From CAWGXG01 sp963826505 (lineage in GTDB: Bacteria > Chloroflexota > Anaerolineae > Aggregatilineales > Aggregatilineaceae): 64,000 nucleotides of DNA. Both the position numbers and the translations under genes were made by a program. A model generated the notes under the pieces. The model made no database searches and was not told the DNA's origin. It saw only the letters and a program-made list of their open reading frames with translations. This document shows, in pieces, positions 42,858-51,576 of this stretch. Location of the stretch: assembly GCA_963826505.1 (NCBI GenBank), contig CAWGXG010000008.1:744001-808000 (forward strand). The letters run 5' to 3'. How positions within the stretch are numbered: the first letter of the stretch is position 1; the number at the start of each line of letters is the position of its first letter.

Positions 42858-42923
42858 GGTAGTCGAGATCGATACGCAGCACAAGCAGTCGTGTGGGCCG
42901 CCGTGGATAATGGATGTTCATGG

Positions 42924-42949
42924 GGGGCGGGCGCAGCAGTGCCCGCCCC
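42924..42949 (+). terminator. GC-rich hairpin after yqeY
   Basis: GGGGCGGGC (42924-42932) and GCCCGCCCC (42941-42949) form a perfect 9-bp stem with an 8-base loop. AAAAG follows rather than a T run, so efficiency on the plus strand is uncertain. Confidence 0.45.
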
Positions 42950-42971
42950 AAAAGTTATCTGAGGGGCGGCA

Positions 42972-45308
42972 ATGAAACCTGCCGATCAAGGACCTGGGAC
43001 ACAGCCTGAATCGCTTCAGCGCATAGTGCGCAAAAGCGTCTATGTACTGCTGCTCGCCGCGTTTGTATTGAGCGGGGCTTTGATTGTGGCCGCCGACGTG
43101 TGGGCACCCTCACGAACGAAAGTGACTCTCCAGGAGGGGCAAGTCGCACCGCAGGATATCCTGTCCCCACGCAGCCTGAAATATGAAAGCGACGTCCTCT
43201 CGCAGGCGAAACGCGATGCTGAGATCGCCGCCGTGCGCCCGATCTATGATCCGCCCGATCCCAGCGTCAGAAGCGACCAACTCAAACTGGCGCGTGAAAT
43301 TCTCGATTTCATCGAAAACGTCCGTTTCGACGATTTTGCTTCCCCGGATCAGAAAAAAGCGGATATCGCCGCTATCACGGACCTGAGTCTCGATCCATCC
43401 ATCGTTGATGCACTGCTTGCGATTCAAGATGATAACCGCTGGCGGGATATTGATGCGCAAGTGACCCGTTTGTTGGAGCGCGTGATGAGCGGCGAAGTGC
43501 GCGACGATAACATTCAGGCCAAGCGCGACGATCTTCCGAACCTGATCAGCGCCAGTTACAGCGAGTTTGAGGTTCGAATTATCACCGCTATCGTGAGCGA
43601 TCTGATCAAGATCAACGCGTTTTACAATGAAGAGCTCACGCATCAGGCCCAACTTCAGGCCGCCGAAAACGTGCCGGTGGAAGTCCGGACGTTTGCAAAG
43701 GGGCAGATGATCATCCGAGCAGGGGAGATCGCTACTGCTGCCCATATTGAGGCCCTGGAGCAGTTCGGCTTGCTGCGTGCGACGCACCGGCGTACTGAAC
43801 GGTTTTTGGGTGGAATCTTGGCGATGTGCCTTGTGACTGCGCTGTTGGCTGTCGACTTGCGGAAATTTCATCCCAAAGTATACGACGATCCACCTTTCAT
43901 GGTGCTGTTGGGAGTGCTGTTCCTGATCTTCCTGGGGGGCGCTCAGCTTATCGGATCGGAAAATGCAGCCTTGCCGTACTATTTCCCGGCTTCGGCGTTG
44001 GCGTTTCTGGTAGCGACGTTAGTCGGCCCGCAGTTTGGGATTGTGGTAACGATGACGCTAGCCGCATTAGCCGGATTTATGGCGGGGGATTCGCTTGAGT
44101 TTGCAATCGTGATCGGCGCGGCGGGAACTCTGGGCGTGCTCAGTCTTGGCCGTACGGAGCGGCTGAACGCTTATTTTGTGGCGGGCAGCGTCGTGAGCCT
44201 GGTGGGTATATGCGTGTCGCTGTTGTTTGCTCTCGGGACGACCACTGCGCCCGATCTGGTAACCGTGTTGTCGCAGATCGCGGGGTCGATCGTCAACGGT
44301 CTGTTTTCCGCAGCTGGGGCGCTCGTCGGGCTATTCGTCATCACAAATTTGCTCAATATTCCAACCAGTCTAAAAATCGTGGAACTGCTTCAGCCCAATC
44401 ACCCACTGCTACAGCGTTTGCTGCGCGAGGCTCCAGGGACATACCAGCACAGTCTCCAGGTAGCTAATCTGGCCGAGCTCGGTGCGCAGCAGGTCAATGT
44501 AAATCCCTCCCTGCTGCGTGTGGCTGCCATGTACCATGACGTAGGCAAAATCCTGAATCCGCATTTCTTTGTCGAAAATCAGGCGGACGGCGTTAACCCG
44601 CATGACTTGTTGGACAACCCGACCCAGAGCGCGCGCATTATCATTGGGCACGTGACTGAAGGGGACCGTCTGGCGCGCCGTTACCGGCTTCCGAATCGAA
44701 TCCGCGACTTCATCATGGAGCATCACGGAACGACCCAAGTTGTGTATTTCTACCGGGACGCGTTGAAGCGGTCGGAGACGACGAACGCGTTGGTTGATAT
44801 GGCAGAATACACGTATCCCGGCCCGCGCCCGCAGTCGCGCGAGACGGCAATTCTGATGCTGGCGGACGGCTGCGAAAGCAGTGTGCGCGCGCGCAGGCCA
44901 CAGAGCAAAGACGATATTCGCGAGACGGTGGATTTCATATTCGAATCGCGCTTGCAGGGTGGTCAGTTGGATGAAAGCGGGCTGACCCTCAACGATCTGC
45001 GGGTGCTGCGTGATGCTTTTCTAACGGCGCTTCAGGGTATATTCCATCCTAGGATTGCGTATCCGGGGATGCCGGGGCAGGTCGCCGCAACGGTGACGAG
45101 CGAGCATAGCGCACAATTGATCGCGGGCGCTGCTGCGACAGAACCCCCTGTGGATAAACGGGTTACCCAGACGCTTCAGGCTGTAGAGGACACCTCTCCG
45201 GCCAGTGAGGAAGCCGAAAGCGCGCCTTCAAACAACCATCACGACGGCAAACCTGTGACGGAGGATGTGCCTCAAACGCCTTCTCCACGCGGAGAGGTTG
45301 GTTCATAA
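42972..45308 (+). CDS. pgpH: 7TM-HD family phosphohydrolase PgpH (c-di-AMP phosphodiesterase)
   Basis: The protein has 778 aa. One N-terminal membrane helix (VYVLLLAAFVLSGALIVA) is followed by a large extracytoplasmic 7TMR-HDED domain (VTLQEGQVAPQDILSPRSL, KGQMIIRAGEIATAAHIEAL). Seven membrane helices occupy about 280-460, then a cytosolic HD domain: LREAPGTYQHSLQVANLAE, AAMYHDVGKILNPHFFVENQ (His521/Asp522), ISGHV-like IIGHVTEGDRLARRYRLP, then FIMEHHGTT. The C-terminal Pro/Glu tail is disordered. Family members degrade c-di-AMP. The neighbour ybeY starts 18 bases later, the conserved pgpH-ybeY order. Confidence 0.93.
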   Translation: MKPADQGPGTQPESLQRIVRKSVYVLLLAAFVLSGALIVAADVWAPSRTKVTLQEGQVAPQDILSPRSLKYESDVLSQAKRDAEIAAVRPIYDPPDPSVRSDQLKLAREILDFIENVRFDDFASPDQKKADIAAITDLSLDPSIVDALLAIQDDNRWRDIDAQVTRLLERVMSGEVRDDNIQAKRDDLPNLISASYSEFEVRIITAIVSDLIKINAFYNEELTHQAQLQAAENVPVEVRTFAKGQMIIRAGEIATAAHIEALEQFGLLRATHRRTERFLGGILAMCLVTALLAVDLRKFHPKVYDDPPFMVLLGVLFLIFLGGAQLIGSENAALPYYFPASALAFLVATLVGPQFGIVVTMTLAALAGFMAGDSLEFAIVIGAAGTLGVLSLGRTERLNAYFVAGSVVSLVGICVSLLFALGTTTAPDLVTVLSQIAGSIVNGLFSAAGALVGLFVITNLLNIPTSLKIVELLQPNHPLLQRLLREAPGTYQHSLQVANLAELGAQQVNVNPSLLRVAAMYHDVGKILNPHFFVENQADGVNPHDLLDNPTQSARIIIGHVTEGDRLARRYRLPNRIRDFIMEHHGTTQVVYFYRDALKRSETTNALVDMAEYTYPGPRPQSRETAILMLADGCESSVRARRPQSKDDIRETVDFIFESRLQGGQLDESGLTLNDLRVLRDAFLTALQGIFHPRIAYPGMPGQVAATVTSEHSAQLIAGAAATEPPVDKRVTQTLQAVEDTSPASEEAESAPSNNHHDGKPVTEDVPQTPSPRGEVGS

Positions 45309-45326
45309 GGGGAAGCGTTTCAGCCT

Positions 45327-45848
45327 ATGACGGATTCTGGTGAACGTTTCGATCTCAATATTCAGGTGACGGTTGGTGCACGTGACTTGCCGTTGGTGCG
45401 CATAGAGCAAGCCGTTACACGCGTACTCATTGAACACGATGTCGCGCCGGGAACAGGGCTGAGCATCGTAATTACGGATGACGAGGAAGTGCGTCGCATG
45501 AATCGGGAATTTCGTGCGGTTGACGCACCGACCGACGTGTTGTCGTTTCCATCGGACCCGATGCCCGTGCCAGAGATCGAGCCTTACCTGGGCGATCTGA
45601 TCTTAGGGTTGCCGTATATCGAGCGACAAGCAGCAGTCGAGGGCCACAGCGTGTCCGACGAGCTGGTGCTGGCAGTGACGCATGGCACCCTGCATTTGTT
45701 GGGGTACGATCACGATACGGTACAGCATCAGGCCAAGATGTGGGCTGTCCAGGAAGGTTTGCTGCGTGCGGCAGGAGTTGCTATCACTGTGCCGCTGTTC
45801 GAGTTTGAAGATGAAGCGGTTTCTGGGGACGACTCAGAAGGGGAGTAA
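45327..45848 (+). CDS. ybeY: Endoribonuclease YbeY
   Basis: The protein has 173 aa. It is a zinc-dependent RNase used in rRNA maturation and quality control. The metal site HGTLHLLGYDHD (H-x3-H-x5-H) is intact, with MNREFRAVDAPTDVLSFPSD and YLGDLILGLPYIERQA before it. A C-terminal acidic tail adds about 20 residues. It lies downstream of pgpH; era and dgkA, common next genes, are not present. Confidence 0.94.
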   Translation: MTDSGERFDLNIQVTVGARDLPLVRIEQAVTRVLIEHDVAPGTGLSIVITDDEEVRRMNREFRAVDAPTDVLSFPSDPMPVPEIEPYLGDLILGLPYIERQAAVEGHSVSDELVLAVTHGTLHLLGYDHDTVQHQAKMWAVQEGLLRAAGVAITVPLFEFEDEAVSGDDSEGE

Positions 45849-45859
45849 GGGGGAGTGCG

Positions 45860-46912
45860 GTGCGTCTATACCGACGTTCGCGTTTGAAGTCCAGCCGGGG
45901 ACATGTTCGAATCGAGTCGGCTTCGCCCATCCCGCCCTGGATCCCCTGGGCGGTGGGCGGGCTGGTCGCGATCATACTGGCCGTGGTGTTGATCACGCAG
46001 GTGGTGCTGCCTGCCTTCAAAGACGAAAAGACCTCGGGCTCAGACAACAGGACGTGGCTGGAATATGAGTGGACACATGCCGAGGTGAACCAGCCCTCTG
46101 TCGAAAGCTTGGGGCAGCGTCTCAAGACGAACGACATTAACCGGGTCTATGTCGAGGCGGCAGCCTGGCGGACCGATGGCACCCTGCTTGAGGGCGAGCA
46201 CGCCGCTGACTTTGTGGCTGCGCTGCATTCCGCCGATCCTGACTTGCAGATCTTGGTGTGGCTGCGCATGTCTGGCGACGAAATCGCCCAAGCGAATTGG
46301 CGGGGCGTCGTGATCGATCTGGCGCGCAAGGCGGTTCAGGAGTGGGGGTTTGATGGCGTACAGCTCAATGGTCGGGCGGTCGCGACTGGGAGCGAATCGT
46401 ATATCCAGCTCGTTCGCGATTTGCGGGACGCGGTGGGCACTGATGCGCTGCTATCCGTGACGGTCCCGCCCGATCGCATCCCGGCCGATCCTGATATTCC
46501 CATCGGGACAACTGCCGATCCTGAGCTAACGTGGGACGCCAATTATAAACAGCGTGTGGCCCTGCTGCGGGTGGATGAGATCGTGGTCATGGCGCACGCC
46601 AGCGGCCTGGACAACGCCGCGGATTATGAGAATTGGACGGCGTACCAGGTCACAAGCTACGCGTCTGTATTGGGCGAACTGGATCACCCGGCAGACTTGA
46701 TCTTTGCACTGCCGACTTACGACGCTGCGCCGGACCATGATCCGACTGTCGAGGATGTCCATGCCGCCATAGTAGGTGTCAAAGCGGGCATCAAGCAGGC
46801 AGGGAGACGCGGCAGTCTGGTCAAAGGGGTGGGCCTGTACGAGTACAAGACCACCGACTCTTTGGAATGGGCGCAGTATGCCGAGTTTTGGCTGGGGCGC
46901 AAAGCTTCCTGA
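45860..46912 (+). CDS. Membrane-anchored GH18-like barrel protein lacking the catalytic motif
   Basis: The protein has 350 aa, GTG start. A basic N-terminus and membrane helix (IPWAVGGLVAIILAVVLITQ) precede an extracytoplasmic domain of beta/alpha-barrel character: INRVYVEAAAWRTDGTLLEG, LQILVWLRMSGDEIAQ, QEWGFDGVQLNGR, ALLSVTVPP, EIVVMAHASGLDNAADYENW and LIFALPTYDAAP. The WGFDGVQLNGR strand occupies the position of the GH18 DxxDxDxE motif but lacks the acid Glu. It is therefore probably a non-catalytic or divergent glycosidase-fold protein. It is convergent with the next putative glycosidase, 16 bases away. Confidence 0.6.
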   Translation: MRLYRRSRLKSSRGHVRIESASPIPPWIPWAVGGLVAIILAVVLITQVVLPAFKDEKTSGSDNRTWLEYEWTHAEVNQPSVESLGQRLKTNDINRVYVEAAAWRTDGTLLEGEHAADFVAALHSADPDLQILVWLRMSGDEIAQANWRGVVIDLARKAVQEWGFDGVQLNGRAVATGSESYIQLVRDLRDAVGTDALLSVTVPPDRIPADPDIPIGTTADPELTWDANYKQRVALLRVDEIVVMAHASGLDNAADYENWTAYQVTSYASVLGELDHPADLIFALPTYDAAPDHDPTVEDVHAAIVGVKAGIKQAGRRGSLVKGVGLYEYKTTDSLEWAQYAEFWLGRKAS

Positions 46913-46928
46913 TCGATGATCAGAGATC

Positions 46929-48738
46929 TCAGCCGGGCTGGACGATCACGCGGTTGCCTGTCGGGCTGACGTCTATCCCCGGAAAGACGAGCAGTCCATC
47001 CACATCCGCTTCGACCGTGCCTGATTGAACGATCTGGCGGGTGTCGAGGCGGACGTTTTGCCATGTATACACTACTCCCGGAGTCACGACAAAGGCTTGC
47101 AGCCGGCGCGGCGTCAGAGTTACGGTTTGATCGCCTGCCTGCATGCTGCGCAGCGCGATTTCCCAGCGGTCCGGCTGGTCGACGGGTGGCCCGGCGAAAT
47201 TGTTGGTCGAGGACGACCACTCCAACGTCATGTTGTACCCGCCGGTTGCGGTGGGCGGCACGGGTAGACTGCCCGTCGCGTAGGATAAGGCGCGAAAGCT
47301 CTCGTCACGGGGAAAATCGAGGCGATCGAAGACCCAGTTGGGGTGGTCGCGGAATCCCAACCAGGTGTGGTCAGCAGAGAGGATCTCGCCGATGAAAGCC
47401 CGGCTGCCCGTGTAGAAATGCACGTAAGCGGGCCGCGCAACGAATGACCACGTCTTCGTTCAGTAGGATGGCGGAATCACCGGGCGCGACGACGAGGTCC
47501 GTTACCTGTGCAGTCTGCACGCGCCAGCCTGAGACATTCGCGTCATCGGGGATTTCACCGCCGCCGGTGGTCCCGGTGACGAGATACATCGGCTGATCGA
47601 GATGGATAGGGATGGCCGGGCCGTATGGGTCGGGGTTGAGTAGCACGCGACCACCTGTGTAGTGGCGCTCGTACAGGCCCGACTCTGCGCGCAGGTCGAC
47701 AGTCATAGTGGGGGCCGGCACGAGGGGTGTACCGATGGGCAGATCGTATTCCGGGAACCACTCGACACCTTGGGAGAACTCCAGATTGATAAAAGTGTGA
47801 TCGCCTTTGACTAGCAGGTAATTGGCAAGCACCCATAGGCGCTCCCACGGAACGAACACGTAACTCTGGAGGATCACAGCGCGATTTTGACTTATCAGGC
47901 TGAGCACGCGATCCAACTGCAACTCCCAGTCTCCCAACTCGAAACGGTCGTGTTCCCCCCAGCCAGCAAATCCCTCCACCATGACGCCGTCGGCGAGGCT
48001 GTAATCGACGGCGTCACGGGTAGTGACCCACGCGCCCGCGTTTACCACTAACACATTCTCGCCGAGTGCCTGATTCGTCCACGTCAGCCAGTTGTCGATG
48101 CGGCGCGTCCACTCGGATTCGAAGGCCGGATCGTTGTCCGGCAGTGGGGGATTCCATTCGGACGCACCGAGATAACTCGGCACGCTAACGCTGTCGGCGA
48201 ACAGCCCGTTCGCGGCGTTCGCGTCGATCTCGTCCAGGACGGTGGACAGCCACCAGTCGCGCCAGCCGGAGTCGTCTGTGTTGGCGAGATACCAGCCCCA
48301 CCGGCACCACAAGGCACGTTCCCCGTCGACGTGGTAGAACCAGTCCTCCTGCACGACATCGTCGCCGGGCCAATCGTCGACCCAGTCGTTGTCCCGTATG
48401 TGGGCCAGGTAAGAGCCGGTGGGCGCGCAGGCTATGTTTGCGCTGCGATAGCCGATGCCAAGTCCAAGACGGTAATGCAGCACGACGAAATCGGGACTGA
48501 CCGCGCGCAGGCGCTCGGTGCCGTCTCGCGTCAGTTTCTGAGCGCCGTCGTAGTGCGTCGCCGCAAATGCGATCTGTGCGTCTGTCAGATTTAGCACGTC
48601 GATCTGATCGTTGAAGACGTGTATGCCGTCTGTGGTAGCCGGAAACACTGAGTCCCGGGTGGTTTGCTGTGCTGCGGTGGGGTTCAGCGCGGTCAACAGC
48701 AGAATAACTACTGCCAACACACCCAACCGTGTTTTCAT
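46929..48738 (-). CDS. Secreted putative glycoside hydrolase (GHL15-like), with a +1 frameshift
   Basis: ATG 48738 follows GGAGG. The signal peptide is RLGVLAVVILLLTALNPTAA. The barrel domain resembles hypothetical glycosyl hydrolase family GHL15: LTDAQIAFAATHYDGAQKL, FVVLHYRLGLGIGYRS, WPGDDVVQEDWFYHVDG, LANTDDSGWRDWW, NGLFADSVSVPSYLG and VMVEGFAGWGEHDRF. The first frame ends in nonsense at 47371. One base out of step near 47437 the frame continues as RPAYVHFYTGSRAFIG and a beta-rich C-terminal domain with WQNVRLDTRQIVQSG to 46929. The joined length is about 600 aa. Substrate unknown. The break has the same sign as five others in the window. Confidence 0.7.
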
Positions 48739-49021
48739 GCTGGCCTCCAACTGACTGGGACCGGTGGAGTGGGGTCAGAATCTATTCTGGCAGAAAAGAT
48801 CGTTTTGCGAAAACGTGAGTGGAGTTCGTTGGTCGGTGGCCAGTTTCGCGACCAAACGAGGAGCATAAGCAGTCCGAGAACAGGAGGATATTGACTATTC
48901 CGAGGATGCTCTATGGAGCATAGTAGGGTTGTATAGTGCATAGGTTCTATACGCGTGTAGGAAATTCGGACTATGTTGGGCGGTTGCGCCCACCAGACTC
49001 GATAGCTGAAGGACGGTAACC
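48739..49021. other. Intergenic region upstream of the LuxR-type regulator
   Basis: No gene is supported. TTGACT occurs at 48891-48896. An inverted repeat ATGCTC-TATG-GAGCAT lies at 48906-48921, where a -10 box would be, and CATAG-type repeats follow to 48940. This may be a regulated or autoregulated promoter. Confidence 0.4.
48906..48921. promoter_or_regulatory. Inverted repeat, possible operator
   Basis: Six-base arms ATGCTC and GAGCAT flank TATG. The repeat lies 100 bases before the LuxR-type regulator start and 10 bases after TTGACT. Autoregulation is an inference. Confidence 0.35.
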
Positions 49022-49702
49022 ATGAACTTTTCTGCGGAGACTCTCAGAGTGCTACTGGTGGATGCGAACGTGTTGTTTCGGTCTGGAATCGCGCGGTTGC
49101 TGGAATCTCAGCCCGATATCACTGTGGTCGGTGAGGCGGGGGATTGCGTCGAGGCGATCCGGTTGGCTAGAACGCTGACTCCGGATGTGATGCTGCTCGA
49201 TATCGACCTGAACGAATGTGACGGCCCGACGCTGACGCGCATGATCAAATCCCAAATTCCGGACATTCACCTCGTGGTGCTTACTACGGATATCGATCAT
49301 GATGCGCTGTTGGGTTGTGTCTTGGCAGGGGTAGAGGGGTATCTACAAAAGAACATCACGCCGGAGGAACTGTTCGCCCGGCTGCGCGGATTGACCAAAG
49401 GTGAGGCGGCTATGTCGCTGGTTACGGCGGGCAAGCTCATCAACCGGCTGAGTATGAGCAACTGCACGTTGTGCTTGCGCGCTTCTCCGAGTCCGAATCT
49501 GACGCCACGCGAGTGCGAAGTTCTTGGTCTTGTGGCGCGCGGTATGACAAACCGGCGGGTTGCCCAGGTGCTCAAGATATCTGAAAACACCGTGCGCAAT
49601 CACTTGTGCAGCATCTACGACAAGCTGAACCTCAATAACCGGCTGCAAGTAGCGGTTTACAGCGTGACACACGGCCTAGTAGACCTCGACAGCGTCCAAT
49701 AA
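49022..49702 (+). CDS. NarL/LuxR-type response regulator
   Basis: The protein has 226 aa. The receiver domain has VLLVDANVLFRSGIARLLES and the phospho-acceptor in PDVMLLDIDLNECDGPTLTR; the usual acidic pair near the start is reduced to a single Asp (VDAN). Thr/Lys positions are LVVLTTDID and YLQKNI. The LuxR helix-turn-helix is LTPRECEVLGLVARGMTNRR followed by ISENTVRNHLCSIYDKLNL. It lies upstream of the hydrogenase operon on the same strand, 342 bases away, and might control it. No sensor kinase is adjacent. Confidence 0.88.
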   Translation: MNFSAETLRVLLVDANVLFRSGIARLLESQPDITVVGEAGDCVEAIRLARTLTPDVMLLDIDLNECDGPTLTRMIKSQIPDIHLVVLTTDIDHDALLGCVLAGVEGYLQKNITPEELFARLRGLTKGEAAMSLVTAGKLINRLSMSNCTLCLRASPSPNLTPRECEVLGLVARGMTNRRVAQVLKISENTVRNHLCSIYDKLNLNNRLQVAVYSVTHGLVDLDSVQ

Positions 49703-49743
49703 ACACGATCCCTGTTCACAAAACCACATCGCAGCATAGTATA

Positions 49744-49776
49744 GACGGACTAGTTTCTGGTATGAACTAGTCTGTC
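49744..49776. promoter_or_regulatory. Long inverted repeat upstream of the hydrogenase promoter
   Basis: GACGGACTAGTT (49744-49755) and AACTAGTCTGTC (49765-49776) form 12-base arms with one mismatch around a 9-base centre. No T run follows. The repeat ends 29 bases before an extended -10, in the place of an activator site. It could also end the regulator transcript. Confidence 0.5.
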
Positions 49777-49804
49777 TTGATTATGGACCATGTTTTCTTC
49801 AGCT

Positions 49805-49813
49805 TGCTACAAT
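49805..49813 (+). promoter_or_regulatory. Candidate extended -10 promoter of the hdr-mvh operon
   Basis: TGC-TACAAT matches an extended -10 element. No good -35 is seen, which would suit an activator-dependent promoter. The leader would be about 225 bases. Confidence 0.35.
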
Positions 49814-50044
49814 AGGAGCGTAATTCGGAGATGGCTAATAGTTTGTGAGGCGAATAATATAAAGTCTTATCATATAATCATTAAGTTTGTATCAATGAAT
49901 TTGGATTGAATTTTCGCCGGAAATTTCCCACTCTGGATATCGGATGTCACACGATGAACATCACCTGCCCAGTCTGTCGCACGCGGTCCGTTCTAGGGTA
50001 GGGAATGTTCATCGTTCGTTGTGAGAGAAGGAGGTAGGTCGCAC

Positions 50045-50614
50045 TTGAAAGCACTACAGAAAAGCACGTTTTTTGACCGGGTTGTGGAAGCAACGCCGGG
50101 CGGGGAGCTGCTAAGCCAGTGTCTTCAATGTGGATCGTGCGGGGGATCGTGCCCATCCGGGGCCGATATGGACTACTCACCGCGCGGGCTGTTTGCCCTG
50201 ATCAACGCAGGGTTTGAGGATGAGGTCTTGAGCAGTAACACGCCCTGGTATTGTGTGTCGTGCTACGCCTGTACGGCACGCTGCCCACAACAAATCCCTA
50301 TTACCGACCTGATGTACACCCTGAAGGAAATGGCGATCCACGCCGGGCACTACGAGCATCCCGCCGCTCCGCGCTTCTCCGAGACATTCATCGGATTCGT
50401 CGAACAACGCGGTCGCAGTTTCGAGGCGGGCCTGGCCACGCGCTACCACCTCTTCCACCATCCTGAGCAGATGGTCAAACTGGGTGTGATGGGCATCGGT
50501 ATGCTGCGGCGCAACCGTTTGCCGCTGCGCCCCAAATCGATCCGCAACATCGACCAGCTGCAGGCGATCCTGACCGAAGCCAAGGTCATTGCGGCTAAGG
50601 AGAGACAAGTATGA
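50045..50614 (+). CDS. hdrC: Heterodisulfide reductase subunit C-like protein
   Basis: The protein has 189 aa from TTG 50045, 10 bases after AAGGAGG. Two [4Fe-4S] sites are visible: CLQCGSCGGSCPSG and CVSCYACTARCPQQ (each CX2CX2CX3CP). The rest is helical. In methanogen-type complexes HdrC passes electrons from HdrA to HdrB. The stop overlaps the hdrB start by 4 bases (ATGA). It is the first gene of a seven-gene operon. Confidence 0.88.
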   Translation: MKALQKSTFFDRVVEATPGGELLSQCLQCGSCGGSCPSGADMDYSPRGLFALINAGFEDEVLSSNTPWYCVSCYACTARCPQQIPITDLMYTLKEMAIHAGHYEHPAAPRFSETFIGFVEQRGRSFEAGLATRYHLFHHPEQMVKLGVMGIGMLRRNRLPLRPKSIRNIDQLQAILTEAKVIAAKERQV

Positions 50615-51567
50615 GTGCGGCAAAGTCTTATCCATACTACCCCGGTTGTTCACTCCAGCACCGCTCACACGCCTATCAACAGTCGATTGAAGCCGTCGCT
50701 GGAGCTTTGGGGATCGACCTCGTCGAAATGGACGACTGGAACTGCTGCGGCGCGACCGAGTATTTTTCGGTCAACCGGTTGCCCGCCTATTCGTTAGTGG
50801 CACGTAATCTGGCGCTGGCGGCGGACAGTGGGGCAGACGAACTCATTGTTCCGTGCAGTGCGTGTTACCTCAATTTGCACAAGACCGACAAAAATATGGG
50901 GATCTACCCCAAGCTGAATGAAAACGTCAATAAAGCCTTGGGCGCGGGGAAATTGCATTACGAACCCGGAACCGTCCATGTACGTCATTTGCTTGAGATG
51001 GTTCTCACCGATATCGGCCTGGAACGTCTGAAGGATCGCACTCGCCGCCCCCTGTATGGCCTTAACCTGGCGGCCTATTATGGGTGCCTCGTCGCACGGC
51101 CTGACGCTGTATTTGACAGCACCGAGCAGCCCACCGTGATGGATGGCCTGTTTGAGGCGCTGGGGGCCAAAGCCGCTCCGTTTTCATTGAAAACGTTTTG
51201 CTGCGGCGGGCATATGACGCAGATCAGCGAGGAGACGGCGCTGGAGATGATCCATCGCATCGTTAAGAACGCGGCGGATAGTGGGGCGGATGCCCTGGTC
51301 ACGATTTGCCCGATGTGCCAGCTTAACCTGGACGTTTATCAAGGCGCTGCGAATAAGTTGTTTGAAACGGAGTTTGAAATCCCTGTAATGTTCTTCACTC
51401 AAGTGATCGGTCTGGCTCTTGGCATGGCTCCGAAAGAGTTGGGCTTTGGTCAGGAATTTGTGGACGCGACCCCTGCGATCGCCAAGATTCAAGAGGTCCC
51501 ATTGCCACGAGCCAAGCCCGAACGTCGCGCCAAGCAAGCCTTGCCGATGCCTGTCATGCCGGAATAG
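50611..51567 (+). CDS. hdrB: Heterodisulfide reductase subunit B-like protein
   Basis: The protein has 318 aa. Two cysteine-rich CCG domains are intact: YYPGCSLQHRSHAYQQS with WNCCGATEYF and PCSACYLNL; then YYGCLVARP with KTFCCGGHM and CPMCQLNLDVY. These bind the non-cubane clusters that cleave disulfides in methanogens. In a bacterium lacking CoM and CoB the true acceptor is unknown. The short extension after about residue 285 is Pro/Lys rich. It is translationally coupled to hdrC. Confidence 0.9.
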   Translation: MSAAKSYPYYPGCSLQHRSHAYQQSIEAVAGALGIDLVEMDDWNCCGATEYFSVNRLPAYSLVARNLALAADSGADELIVPCSACYLNLHKTDKNMGIYPKLNENVNKALGAGKLHYEPGTVHVRHLLEMVLTDIGLERLKDRTRRPLYGLNLAAYYGCLVARPDAVFDSTEQPTVMDGLFEALGAKAAPFSLKTFCCGGHMTQISEETALEMIHRIVKNAADSGADALVTICPMCQLNLDVYQGAANKLFETEFEIPVMFFTQVIGLALGMAPKELGFGQEFVDATPAIAKIQEVPLPRAKPERRAKQALPMPVMPE

Positions 51568-51576
51568 GAGGTCCAC

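Larger units (their letters stand above)
49703..50044. other. AT-rich regulatory region upstream of the hydrogenase operon
   Basis: No gene is present. The segment is markedly AT-rich compared with its surroundings, especially 49840-49920. It holds the 49744-49776 inverted repeat, an extended -10 (TGCTACAAT, 49805-49813), a second TATAAT (49873-49878) without a clear -35, and AAGGAGG (50028-50034) for hdrC. Confidence 0.5.
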
